A stretch of DNA of 64,000 nt from Enoplolaimus lenunculus (lineage: Eukaryota; Nematoda; Enoplea; Enoplida; Thoracostomopsidae). The notes under the pieces are model-generated. The model saw only the letters and a list, made by a program, of their open reading frames with translations. It was not told the origin of the DNA and did no database searches. Below, piece by piece: positions 24,101 through 39,100 of this stretch (position 1 is its first letter; every line of letters begins with the position of its first letter). The stretch spans positions 112,644-176,643 of the forward strand of contig JASANG010000937.1 in assembly GCA_030248215.1 (NCBI GenBank). The letters are read 5' to 3'. The position numbers and the translations under genes were made by a program.

Positions 24101-27100
24101 TCATTAGGTTTTCTGTAAAATCCATTACGGTAAACAGAAACTATGATAAAGCCAATCATGGGCAGAGCTCGTGTATTCGTTTCGCTTGGTGGGTGTCTGC
24201 TTAGTCATTGTCTAGTCTGGATTGACATTCTGTTGTGGATTCTGACAAGTAAATTGCCAAGTGAAAGGAGCTAGTTGAAATAATCAGCGGTGCGTTGTCA
24301 TAATTATGTTTGGAGTTGCTTAAGCAATTGTAGAAAACACAATTTTTGGCAACTTTTTCCCAAAATTAAACCAGAACAAGGGATTTAGAAAACAATTTAA
24401 ATAATGTTATCTTTAAGATTAATTTGAAAGAAGAAAAACACTTACCAGACTCATCAACGTATATAAGACTAAATTCTTGTTGTTCGAGCAGCGATCTAAC
24501 GTTTAGTTCGTTGCACAATTCTTGGACAACTTCTTCAACAACCTAAAACAACAATAAGCCAAAATTAAGGTTAATTGATTCAGAATAAAGCCATTATTAA
24601 ATGGACAAAACTGCACAAGCATGGTGCAGTGGTAATCAATAGTGGTAGACAAATGGTGGTATACAATAATTGAGAATAGAGATTTTGATAAAATTATTGA
24701 AAAATAATAACTCTAAGGGCGCAGGCAGGATGTCATTTCGGGACGAGACAATCTCATGTAAAAAAATTTTCGTTCGACCGAGACGATTTCACTGATCAGT
24801 AAAATCAGCAATGTTATCCTAACGGCTGTTAAAAAGTTTTTGCCTGTGTCTTCATAATTTTTGAGAGGAAATAAATTCCTCTTATCCCTTCTTGAATACG
24901 GTCCTGACAAACTAATTCATTTGAAAGTCACAGTAAAGGCGAATGCTACGAAACAAAATTAATTTCAGTGATTGCAATCTGATATGGCGGATCGCTGATG
25001 ACATAGCAAACTCATAGGCATCACCAAAACTTGGACATAAACTTAGCCCAAATAGCCAAACTTGAACTATTTAACCAAACACAAGATTTATTCATAGCAA
25101 CGTACGATATGATTAACCATGTCTATTAATACTTGCGCTGAAAACAACTTACAGTTACTGTTTTGGTATTAATGACTTTCTTTGTTCCGCCAGGCAAATG
25201 ATAAATTTGGCGTTTGAGATTCTTTCCATGCTGTAAAGCGACGAAAACGTTACATCAATATCAGCAAATGCTTATATATAATGTTATAACAACGGCGCAA
25301 GGTGCGGAATGTTTAACCCCTGGCAACTAAACGAAAAGTAGCCAGCCTATCCCATAGAACTCGACGAGCTGAGTCCAACGCTACCATTTTTACGGGCTAC
25401 AGCATGACCAACGGTTAAAAAATTATGGCCCTCGAATTATAATCCAAACACGCACAGTGTGCGCTCTGAAATTTGGTACACTGTAAATTTTAGTGAGTTG
25501 ATTTTAACTCAGAATGAGTTGAATCACTCAATCTGAGTTAGGACTATCAGAACTCAGAATTTTGAGTTGATTCAATTCATTCTGAGTTAATTAATCAACT
25601 CACCCAGAGTCAACTCAACTCGACTCTGGGTGAGTTGATTAATTAACTCAGAATTTTGAGTTGATTCAATTCATTCTGAGTTAATTAATCAACTCACCCA
25701 GAGTCAACTCAACTCACAAAGAGAATCAAGTCAACTCAGAGTGAGTTAAAGTGTTCTGTTATTAACTCAGAAATAATTAACTTTCCGTCTGAGTTAATTA
25801 ACACTTTGGAATTTACAGTGTAAAGTTAGCACTAAATCTACACCGCCACTGTGCGGAATATAAGATCATCAGCTGACGCAAATAGTTGTTTGACGACTTA
25901 CTAAGTAATTGACAATAGGTGCTGCATACTCAACGGATATTTAAGTGCATCAAAAACAAACTATACAAGAAAAACACTGAACTTTTTAGTATAGGTTACA
26001 AGAAAATCAAACACGTTGCTTGATTTGAAGCTATTTACCGTCAATGCATCAATTTCTGTGGCGCCTAGCAAATACTTTCGACCACCGAATTGAAACGTTT
26101 TCTTCATATTTTGTAAACAGACAGCAGCGGTTCCTTATAAATATAAATATATGCTCGCGAGATTTCTTCTATTGCTGAACAGTTTTGGTACACAGTACAC
26201 ATTCCACATTACAGTGGTTCGAAATTTTCTGATTTGATCATAACCTAGGTTTAGGATTAATCTTAAGATTAGGCTGCTTAAGCTTGTGAGCGAAAAGTGT
26301 ACAAGCGCCTTTGTAAACATAATTTTAGCTGCGAGCGAAATGTTGGCGCTCTCATTCAAAATTAAAACAAACGTTTTTCCAAATGTGAAATTAAAAGCAA
26401 TCGAGTTTTTGTTGTACTCTTCCCTTTACAGAAACTAGTGGCCGTTGTTGCACATACGTGCCACTTTGTTAAACGGGGATTTCAATACAAACGCTTTTAC
26501 ATCACGTGTGCAATCTCAAACTATAAACACTAGTTGAGTGCCATAAATGCAGACTTTTCACACTTACAAAATTGGTCAATGAATCCATATGTACAAATTC
26601 TTTTGACGAGCGATCATGTTATATATTTTCAACAACTATATTTAATACTACTGAGATGAAACGTTCTCTAAAATACGTATGTGGCGCGTTAGTTGAAAAA
26701 TTTGGCACTCCTACCGTTTTCCAGCGATCCACAGCTCAACCCTAAGTTGCGCGACAATTTGAAAATTTCGAAAACTGTAAATGAGGCAACTACTGCAATA
26801 AGGTCAAAAGTTTTGTATGGCCCTCTATCATGCACTTCGAGTGCCTACCCAACAACTTCACGGGAATATTTTTCCAAAACTTACCATGATAAGCACGGCG
26901 TGTATCGTTTGCTGCATCGCTGAGATACTTGAGCAAATATGGTTTCAACACATCCGAGCAGTCGAAATATGCGGTAAAAATTGAGAATAAACGCCATCCA
27001 CGAACGGCGCTTTCCCTGTAAAATGCAAAATAGTGAATTTATTTTGAGTTTAATACAAGAACCTTTCAGCCAGGATCACAGGAAGCAAATCAAAAGTCGC

Positions 27101-30100
27101 ACATCTCAATGATAATAAAAAAATTTAGTTGACACGTCCGCCCATACTTATCCAACAGAATTGAGAGGAACCCAAGGGTAAACACTTGGTGAGTGACTCG
27201 GGGTCTATTGAATTGAGTATATTAATACTATCATCAATTGCGAACTTGTAAATGGTAAAAAATTTTCAGCCATACAATGACACGCAAAACGGTTGTTAAC
27301 CGATTCCAGCCGTACCGAGAATTTCATTAACGTACAGTATAAAATTACCATATTCTGAAGTAAATATACATCACAAAATATTGATTGTGGCCAAATTTAG
27401 CCACTTTGGACCATTGTAAGACCCTAAATATGAGAAATATAATTGTGCTGATTATTTATCCGAAAATTAACCTTTAACCAACTAAAATTAATAAAGTAAA
27501 TCTAAGTAAACACATACTGATTCGTGCTTTTATTATTCGTCGTTTGTTTCATAATTTGACAGTATACTTCGTCACGCAAAGGCGGATGTTTATTGCATAC
27601 CTGAAAATAGATTGAGTGATTAGTTTACAACTGCAATGCACTATTTCCACCGTCATAATATATGCAAAATGTTCTGGCAAAGATATCTGAATAAGAAAAC
27701 AGCAGCGATTAGCGTTTTCAAAATCATAACTATGGTCGTCAACCACCTGGTAAGCTTTTCATTTCGATTTTCGTATTGAAATACTTCTTTAACTGTGCCA
27801 ACTTACAGTCAAAATTTCATAGATGCAATCGTAAACTGTTTGACCTTTTTTCAACGGCATGTCCAGCATATACTGTAAGATGTCTAAAAAGTGAAAAAAC
27901 TGTTAATATAAAAACTGAATATAATAGACTATTTTAGGATTATGTGTATAATTTTCCATTAAAGCTGTCGAAATTTTCAGTTTCTGGCAAAACTTAGGCT
28001 TTAGGTTTAAGTTAACGAGTGAAAGCATATAAGGGCAGGCATTTTTTAAATATTTCAAGTCAACGGACTGCGGTTTTCAAATTGAACTGAAATATCAAAG
28101 TCACACAAAAGATTACATCACTGAAGTTAACTTTGACCACGTATTTCGGCAAAATGTTAACACTGCTGCATACCCATACTTTAACATACAGGAAGGAGTA
28201 TGAATTATTCTGATAATCGATAGTACTTTTTCGTACCAACCGCTCCACGGTAAAAAACACGCATTCTTAGGGTTACCTACTAGTTAGTTTTTTTCACGCT
28301 AATAATTCATAATTGCTACTTCAAATAACTTACGTGCAAAACATTCCGGTGCAAGTCTATTGTATTCTGGATTTTCAAGTTTGAGCAGTGCATGCGGAAT
28401 GACAGTCTGAAACTATACGGTATCACGACAAATCGTTCGCCGACAACTTGTAATCCGAAATTTCATCGACTCGACAATGTGTACACATGGGCAGAAAAAA
28501 AATCCAAGCAAAGTCATAAATGCTTACGTTGGCTTTCAAAAAATGAAAACCGAACATGACTGCAACGCAGCAAGCTTTAACCAAGAGTCGATATTGACAA
28601 GAGTATGCTACTGGGTACATTCTGTGTACAGAAGAATGCACCCAACGTACGTTGCGCACTCTTGCGTTAATAAATTGAAACAAAATTACCTTTGAATATT
28701 TGACAAGATCTGCGATTTCTTTCCAAGTCCACTCACGATCTATAACAAGTACGGACACTACTGGCATGTATGCAAAAACATGAAAGCAAAGTGTGCAATG
28801 CAACTTTTGCAGCAACAACTTTGTCGAATTTAGAAAGTTTCTTGGATTTTATTTCTAGAATTGTTTACGAATGATATTTGACGATAAGCTTTAAGCAAAT
28901 GAAAGAAGTGAATCACTCATTTAAATGCAAACTTGAATGATTTTCTGGGCTTATTTTTGAGTTTTCATAGAATTTCTGAATATTATTTCATTTCACACTT
29001 ACCTGTTTTCTTGCCGTTCGGTTTCGCACCGTTTTTCTTCTTACTGTCAGATTTCAAGTTATCGATCCTGAAAACGGATCGCTTTGCTGATTCATACATT
29101 GCAACCATGACAAATTTGCTTGGTTTGGTAAATTAATTACCGAAGTTTTCTCAAGTTATGAATATGTACCGCACGATTTGAAACGTTGTCTAAACATATC
29201 AATTAGAAACTAGAGCAGTTTGTGAAAAAAGGTACATAACTTTATGCCTTCTCTGTTAAAAAGGCTGTTTAAACGACATAGAAGCAGAAAAATGGTTCCC
29301 ATTTCTGAGATGAAAAAATCAAGCCAAAACATTGAAGAATATATAAAAAACCGCAAGATCTACACCTTACAAATTACTTAATGCCACCATTTTGTTTCTC
29401 GTTCACTTCGTTCGTTAGGTTTGTTTCCGCCACCATATATTTTACGTCCGCATATATGCCCCCCAACAACAATTTACGGTTCAGCTCCCGCATTTCTGGC
29501 TAGTTTATTGGTTAAGTCTATTTCTTTCGAAAATTACTTCGTAGGATTGGGTTGCCTGAAATACAGCATTGCAAACTCCATCATTGTTTGTTTTCCATTT
29601 GCGTTGCCAACACCAATGGTTCCAACAGAATTAGTTCCATTCATTCCGCTGGATCGTTCTATACCGTGAGTAGCTGTACTACCGGTAGCAGCTAGTTGGG
29701 ACGTTGTTCCAAACCCTGTGACCGTTGTTGTTAGATCGCTGTTGCGCTGAAATGTAATAAACTATATATACTTATACGACCTGAATTAGAAACTGGTTGT
29801 TGAGGCAGGATTTTCGGTCAAAAATTCACACAAATTTGAACGTCACAATGGTTCATAAATCAGAGGCTTGACTATGTGTCCCTTAGCACGAAATGTTTTA
29901 TTCTTTTGGTCTACTTCGTTTCAGCTCATTCAACGCTGCGAATATAATTCGCTAAGCACTAGAAACGTTTACATCATAATTTGATACACAATAGATTCAT
30001 TTGAAAGTGTTTCCGCACACAAAAACCGTTTGAAAGATATAGTTTTAAACACGAAAAGCGTTCGAAATGGCGCTTTGTTTTTGACTTGTCCCAATTCCTA

Positions 30101-33100
30101 AGAACTTCAGGTATGAAATTAATTGCTAAGTTGGGTCGTCTTGGACTAGGAGTATCTAAGAACGTTTGATTGTTAAACGTCATAAAGCTAACCTATATAT
30201 AATCGATGAATAGGCCCATGACAGTAATGCCGAATACTAACTGAATATATAACAAAGACAATTAAATCTGATAATTTTACTAAAATAACAACACGTCTTA
30301 GAATATCCTTGCTATCCAAAACTTTATCAAGTTCACACTGATAATTTGACAAAGTTCCGGACAGACGATGATTACTCTAGCACAGCATCGTTAGTACGTT
30401 TAAGATCACAGAGCATTCATTAATGTTATTAAAAACACCAACACAGATCGGGATGGATATTTTACGGAAAACACACTAATTTCACGGTTAAGACGCGTTC
30501 ATATAAACTGCTTTGTTTCAAATACCATTACAGTTAATATACTTGGACCTTAACGTTTATATGAGCGAAGTTCAGTAAATCTTGGACCCTACTCTGACTA
30601 CTTAATACAATCGTTAAAAATACAATCAGCTCAAAACACAGCATAGAGTCAAAGCGAAAACCTGCTACTGTTAGAAATGTGGGCCCATGTATAGAACATG
30701 GCCGGAACAGTAGTATAAGCATACTCCAAAGCCTAAGTGTAAGCCTAAGCCTTAGCGTATGGATGAATATATTCCTAAACCTAAGCGTAAGCCTAAGCCT
30801 AAGCAAAAAAATCAACCTTAACCTTAAACTGACTCTATTATAGCCCCTGCGGAAAACGGTCCGGCCCAGTTATAAATCAACGAGAGAAAACAATAAAATA
30901 AAACCCCAGTTTTAAATGCGCAACCCAATTAAAAATGGAAACTATTTCACTGACAAGTTTCACTTTCAAAAAATATACAACACAAAAAAATCATTGGACG
31001 ATTTCAATAATATTGCTCATGTGCTCAATGAGAATTCGTTTGCCTTTACATCAGTATTCCTTTATATACATTTGTCTATAATTAAGATAAATGGTGTGTA
31101 GTGACGCAAGAGGAAAAGTTTTATACTCATCAAAAGTTAAAATTGACCTTATATAAAATTTAAAAAAATGTTTTTTTTTCTTTTGCTGTGTATATTTTTG
31201 AAACTGTGGGAATGAACTAAAGCTCAGTCGATCGCCATATAAAAGTATATTCGAGGTTGGTTTGTAGTGTACGGGAAAACGGACACTAAATCAAGATATG
31301 TGCCAGCGGTTTGACAACTGTGTGATGATCTCCAATTAAGGTTGATGTCAATGGCGGATCGATGGGGAGGGCCACCCCGGCCGCGGCCCCCTTTTGTGAC
31401 AATAGTTCGTGGTTTTTGTATGGGTCAAAAGTAAGTTTATTACCTGTGAAATTTTACCCCCCCCCCCCCCAATTTTGAGATCCTGGATCCGCCACTGGTT
31501 GATGTGAAAACTCCACAATCCAAGAAATGTCGAAATTAATACTTCAAAATTATTCTCGCCAGCAAAGACACACCCAATATTAGCATTTAAAGGCAAGTTT
31601 AAAGTTTCACTTGAAGCTTGATAATATTTCGTCAGTTAAAATTTCACAATGGACCCCTTGAATGTGATGGGCATATATACCTTACTGCAGTGTCCTGAAT
31701 AATAGAATGACTGATATTTACGATGCCCCTCTAGATGGTACTTACGGTTGTTTGGCTACGGACTATATATTATTTGTAATTCTGCCGTCTTATTTCAATC
31801 CAACGCATTTCTTTATTGTAATTTTTCTTTTGAACAGAGCATGCTTGCTTCGAAGCATTTTGCTGATTGACATGTCCGTTAATGTTTTTCTCTTGATTTA
31901 ATGCAGTTTCTGCGGGTTGCCTGAGTGTCTGTTACATATTTGAACAGCCTAGACCATTTTCCCCCTTGGTCTCTTTTATGGGCTCTAATTTGGACTAATG
32001 GTCTCAATCCACTAACCGACTCTAGTTAGGGATACAGACTACTATTGATTGGTATTTAAAACAAGGACTTCATTCATATTACCATCCTTCACTAATTCGG
32101 GACACCATAGATCCCTAATTAAGGGGTATGGGAGGCGTTAAGCACAGCATAAGCATATCCGTTTTCGAGTCCTAACCGGTTTGGTTGCCGTGCTGCTTTG
32201 CAAGTCATGGTGCAACCGGCGGTGTGTTTCCGGCCCCATTTAAAACTCAGCACTAGTTCAAAGCTGACAATTTATCAATTGAATGCGAAAGCGTTCAGCT
32301 TTACTTCGCTTGTGGCTTTTAGGTTACGGTAAACTTAACCGAGCTTAGATTTAGACATTTTTACGCTACAACTGCCATATTCTATAAAATTATGGGCCAT
32401 GTATGGAACAGGGCCGGGTCGTTTTCCGGAGAGGCTAAATATAGTCAGTTTAAGCTTTAGACTAATTTTTTTGCTTAGGCTTAGGCTTAGGCTTAGGCTT
32501 AGGAATAGGCTCGTCCATACGCTTAGTCTTGGGCTTAGGCTTTAGGCTTAGGCTTAGGCTTAGGAATATGCTTTCCGGCCCTGTTCTATACATGGGCCAA
32601 ATTATACCACTAGCTTAAGATAAATTCTCTGCATAGTATATAAGAAAGTCGTTCTGAAAGAAACACTATCCGTTGCGATGCAGCAAATAAATATATGTGG
32701 GTACAAACTCACACGAAAATAAGTGCCCACGTTGCGATACTCACCAAAGCAAATTACGAGGTCATTCATAGTGACTGTGTACTATACGTTATGAATATTA
32801 CAAATGATGCAAAAAAACAGCAAAATGGCAGCAAAAATTGCAACTTTGTGTGTACTGTTTTGTTTCACAGAATAAACGCAAATTTTTAGAGTAAAAAAGA
32901 CGAGATCTATTATCTCAAGCATTGTCTGCTGCCCAGAGTACTACCGGATGTCCGGCTTTCGTAGAATGTTTGCCGAACGTTCAGGTTATTTGGAAAGTAA
33001 CTTTTTTCATATTTCTATAAGTGTTGTGCCAGGCTCTGAGTTGCTTGTAAATTTGTTGCAATTTTGAATGACTTACCAAGATTTCTCAAAAAGGATGCTT

Positions 33101-36100
33101 TATTAAACACAAACTCACAGACTGACAGCTTGTATAGAAATAGGAACATTTCAGTTCCAAAATCACCTGAACTTCCGGTTTCTGGATAGCAGACCAGAGG
33201 TGTAAGTGGGTAAAGATTTGTTTACCCGCGTTGCGCTTTACCCACAGAAATCTCACTTTCTTACCCGCGGGTATACCCGCGCAAAATTCCTTTGCTGGTT
33301 ACTCGTCTATACCCGCGCAAAATTTCTTTACTGTTACCGACCTCACCTGCTTTTGTTTTTTCTTCTGCGTTCAATACAATTGTACAATTTTACAGTACAT
33401 AGATAAGACTCGCTCGATTTAGGTTACAAAAAGTCTACCAGTAATATTCAAAACAAATCATTAAAGCAAAAAATATAACAGGACAATTTTGCACATTACA
33501 CCTATCATTGTTAAATCTAGGTTGTTTCCGATGAGTGATCAGTGAACCAAAACTCTTTTCTGTACAAAATCGTTGGAGTTAAGATCTTAAAAGCGTATTA
33601 ATCACACATTTCTTTATGGTTTCGTCGCAATTTGTCTTAAGCCCTCTTTCAGAAAACTGTAAACATAATATTCCACGCCAAATAAGATATAACCTCTATA
33701 GGAACGCGAAGAATGTGAGTAAATAGAATACCATATATTGTTGCTACCTTTGAAAAAGCACCAAGTATTTTTCGATTTTTAACCGCACGTTTCAGGAGTG
33801 TAATATATACTATTTTTCATTCATAAGGTAAAACTGTTTAAAAATTCAAGTCTTTCTATATTATCTGGTTTCATGTTTCTTATGAAAATTTTAGGCGGGT
33901 AAAGAATCACAAATTGTTACCTGCGCTTTGAAATTGTTTACCCGCGGATATACCCACGCCAAAATTATCTTACCCGTACCACGCGTTAGCGCGGATATCA
34001 GCGGGTACGCGCTGGTACCGTGTAGCTCTGTAGCAGACAATGCTTGAGATAAAACACAACCGTTCAACATCATTTTCAGCCCTCTAAATTTAGCTCCGGG
34101 TTCGACAAAATTTGTTCACCTCAAGCGAGGTTATTTTTCACCTTCGGTTGCACACTGCAGCTAATTGCATTGGTTAAGAGAGAGCTTCCTTAAATGTTAC
34201 AATTATATAATATAATATGAAGTAGTTTTAGTTTATAATGACAGATTAGGTTGTGCCAATTAGTACAAGAAAAACCACAAGCTAAACCTACACTTTGTCG
34301 GGGTTAGTAAAAATTATAGCGGGTCCCATGTGGTGCAACAAATCTTTTTGACAAAGTTTAAAATAAAAATTAGTATAAGCATATTCATAAGCTAAGCCGG
34401 TTAAGTATGAGCCTAAGCGTAACAATGAGCTTAAGCGTAAGCCTAAGCATAAAAAAATTCGTCTAAAGCTTAAACTTACTCAATTGCAGTCTCGCAGAAA
34501 AACATTCCTGTTCTAATCTTTACATGAGCCGTTTTTACTTTTCAAACTTCACAATTGTCCAAGCGTAAAAGTAATAAATGTTTTTGGACATTTTAAAATT
34601 ACAAGTTTCACCAAAGGCACAAATTTTTTAGAACTTGTATAGCATATTCAGGTCTTGTTATTATATATTGAATAGCTTCTTTAAAACTTTAAGCAGTTTA
34701 AATGCATTCGGTTCAAAAAATATTCCTCAAACTGACTTGGGATACAAAACTACATAGACCTAAATTTCCTTAAACTCAAAATATGAGTGACCACAATACT
34801 TTATTATACAATTTTATTTCAGTACAAAAATAGACATTAAAACACCAAGTCTCTGATCAAGCATAAACCATCACCACAAGCCAAACGGTCCATGTTAACT
34901 ATAAGGGCATGCCCACATAGTCTAAACCTAAGCTTAAACCTAAGTCTAAAGCTAGGCCTATACATTAGCCTAAATTCAAACCCAGAGAGAACATATATCC
35001 TTTATTTCTCTCTTGTATATACCCTTTTCCAAACCTTCCAGTTTCATTGTGCCACAGTCTCTTGTCTCACAATGGGCAGGCCTTTATAACAGCATAGGCC
35101 GGACAAAAAATAATTTAATACCCTTCACCAATATGGAACCGGTAAGTAACCCGAAGAAGACATGCTCGCGTGACGACTCACTCCAGATGCGGAAACATTT
35201 GATGTTTGTCGATGATGCAAATTGCTGCTTGTTGCACCTATGCCACCACTGTACGGAAGACGTGTTCCGCCGGCTGCGCCAGCAATTCCGTTCGCGTCCG
35301 TAAATCCGGGTTCACTCGGTCCACGAACGGGGCCCAATTCGCTGAGTCGCGTTAGCTCTTCGACTGATATTGGTTCAACATAGTCCGCCGGAAAATTTCC
35401 GTAACCATTATTTAGTTTACCGTATAGCCAGCCTGAAAATTAGCGTTTTAGCGGAGTTCAATAGTTGTACTCTTCGTTGCGCATAACAGTTAAATTTTAC
35501 ACACAGGATCAGGGTAAATCGAATATATATACACAAAAATTGTCTAAAATTACGAATCTTACCAGTTAATTTATTAGCCCAATGCTTAGAAGACACGACC
35601 TATCAAGGGTGCGACCGGATATCAATTATCGGATAGGGGATCCGGATAGTGATTTTCTCATCAGAATCTGGACCGGATGAAGCATCAAAACTGTGCATTG
35701 TTTGAAGTAATTGATTCGCGCAAAATATATGCTTACTAGAGTTAACTGTTACGTTTAATTTTTCATTTGTACTTCAGCGTATCAAAACTTGAACTTTTCG
35801 ACTTGTCCAGAAATGCATTTGTAGCAATTATTCAAGATACTCTCTTGAAAAAAGCATTTTTATGAATTTCGGGACCACGACCATAAATGCTCCGCATTCG
35901 TACGGTATATACACCGGGAACCCGAATCGGATATCGGTTGTTGCCAGATGTTAAACCGGATCCAAATACCCGGTCGTTCTCCATATCTATCAGCAACTAG
36001 TGACTGGTTATGTTGATGAAAAATTATGAAGAAGCATGTAACTTTTTTGCCAGACACATTGGTTAACGTGTAAACGCTGCTGGAGTGATTTATTTCGCGG

Positions 36101-39100
36101 ACTGACACAGTGTTTGTGTTTTCTTACGGCACCAGCGGTGTCTCGAGAAGTTTTCGGTACACAGAGGAAAAGATATTTGGCTAAACTCGCGGCAAACCCA
36201 ACAAAACATGAAACAGCTAAACAACTTCAACGAAGCTAATTTTACACTAGGACGGTTTCTATAAATTTCCACCCAAATATTACCGTTCAGTTGAAATGAA
36301 TAAAGATCAATCTTCAGCTTATTTCACCGAAAGCATAATTAAAACGGCAAAATCTAGCAGCCATATGACAGCTATGAACTAAAAGTTTAAAAAGGAGTTT
36401 CGCGCGCGTATGCACAACGAAACGAGTTATAAACCTCAAAATTGGTCTAAACTGTGTGATCAACACAACCGCGTCATACAGCGAAATTTACTGCAAAAAC
36501 TGTAAATCGTACGATACAGTGGTAGTATAAGTACTAAACGTCGCGAGAAAAATAATACTCATTTCTATATAACACTTGAAAATAACAAGTAATAGCAGCG
36601 GTGAAAATACAGCTGACGTGTACTGTTGTACAACTGAAAAACAAATGATGAAGGGATATGAAGTATTTGTTGTGAAAAACTGTGACTAGAAAATTGGTCA
36701 TTCATGAAGAGATTGGCTGTTGTTCGCAGGAAACAGCTCTCAGCGCATTTACGTTGTGAAGAACGCAGCTGCAGACACAACATCGGGGCCTTACTTACAA
36801 AGGGCGTAAGGCCTAAGGCAACTAAACACTAAGCCTTTGTATTAGCCTAATTCTTAGCCTTAAATTTCGGCGTAATTGTACAAGAGCCGGGTTTTTAAGT
36901 TCAATAAGCTTTATACGGACCAATTTACTTTAAAAAGAATCTTTTCGCCGATGCTGATTTTTATTTTGAAAATATGCCAATGCCGATAACGATGCCAATC
37001 CCAATTTTAATGCACGATGCCTAAAGAACAGCTAGGATACAACATAACATTATTTTAAATGCGAAGACTTAAACACTAACAGCGCTTAAAGCTTAACAAG
37101 TGAAATTGATAGCATTCCAAATCACTGTTATGTGCAAAAAGAATCGGCAAAGAATCGGCAATTTTTGCAGTGCCGAATCTAATTGATCGGCACATTCCTA
37201 GTACAAATACAGCACACCAAACACAAGTTCTCTTAGTTTAGAAGTAAAATTTGCGAGCCGCTACGCGCAGCAGTAACCGGCATAACCAATACGCCGTCAA
37301 GTGTGTGGACTAGAGATGAAATGAAAGTTTAAACAGTTTAACGAGAGCTTCGCCTTAAATTGTAACTGAATCACACCCACTGAATCCATGCGGGCACGCA
37401 GGCTGTGCACGCCTTAACAACAAATATTAAAATCAAAATATTGAATTAAAATATAGCCATCAAATTGCGTTTGGTTTCTTGCACGTTTCGTTCGCCACCT
37501 ATTTTCACTAGTCAGTTTGCGCGACTCCCGTCAGAATGACGGGTCCGACACTGCTGTTACAGCACTAATTTTGAAAAATATCACATTTAAATTCTTATTT
37601 ATAAGATGAAAGTATATATACTCGTAATGAACTCGATTTTAAAATTTAAAACATTGCACCTTTAGCGAACCGTACACGTGTTGTGTCAATAAAAACTGTA
37701 CGTCAGTAAATTACCAAGAAAAATTTGAAAAGCATCACTTGAAAAAGACAAACACTTGCAGTATAAAACCTCGCAGCGACTATGATAAAGTAGACTCTAA
37801 TCCTCATTTGATTTAGATTACGGGTTTGTTAATAGTTTAGTATCCAGTGGTAGATCTAGTAATTTCTGACGAGGGGCAGCGCTTAATGTGAAAAAGTACA
37901 CGAGAGTGCGTATAACGAGCAAAACAGAATTTTGGTTTTCATTACCGCTTGGAATTCCATGACGTGGGTAGACCCGTGGATACACCAGTAAGTGTGTTCA
38001 CAGAAAAAACATTATTAGATAAAATTTACTGAAGACCAAAGCAACACGTGGATCTGTAGCGAGTTAGTAACTTTGAAATGCGTGTCAACAACTGCACCGA
38101 GTTGAACGCGAAAAATTATAAAATGTAGAATTATATCAACAGTGTGTGCTGTGTTTTGAAAGAATGCTTGTCACAAAGATGAAAGTTGGGCGGCCTGCGG
38201 CCGAGCGATTATCTGTTGATTTTCCCTATTTTTCAGCAATTAATCTGATTTCTCGTGATTTTTGCGTATTTAGCACACATTTGAACCGGATTGAGCAAGC
38301 CCCGGACAGAACAATTCGATGAACGATAAGAATTTCAGATGTACCAGTCTGTGTAAACAAAATTTCCACTTATTTTTCAACTAAAATATTCAAAACCGAG
38401 AGAAACTCATGGTTCATATTTGCCATATATTGCCCCATGTGGGGGACAATTTCAGACCTCCCTACTTTACACCCCAAGAGGCTTACCAGATTCGTAGTCA
38501 TCTTGCAGTCGAGGCATCAGTTGGATTATATCGCCTTTTCTTAAGCTCAACAAGTTTGGTTGTTTTGTAACATAGTCAGCTATTGCGCGCACATAGCCAC
38601 CACCCTAAAACAGAAAAATGCCGTTTATAGAAAATATAGCAACAGCAACTGTTGGTTTTTGAAAACATATATGCACAAATACTTTAACTTAGGTTGATTA
38701 AATCAAATTTGTTCAATAAGAATAATTCCAAATGTTCTTTACGGTCAATGTTCTGAAATTTAAGTAATTTAAATGCAGAACACAATTCTACTGAATAAAA
38801 TGCCGTTTCGAAATAGCTCAACGGTTTATTTGAACGGATAATGGATATATACATAAATGCGAACCTGAACGGAGAAGTAAAGACTGGGGCTGAGATTGAG
38901 ACTAAGTCTTTGAAATTTTTTGAACCAGTATTTGGGCAAACAGGATTGGTTTTAACATGTCGCCCTATTAATTTTTAAATTTCAAAATGTTATAAAATAG
39001 TTGTCAGTAATAAAACATCATGATTTTTTAACTTTTCAGCTTCTGCTTTCGAAGATCCTTGTCTGCTGACTGTAAGGCAAACAAAACGTTAAACATTTGC

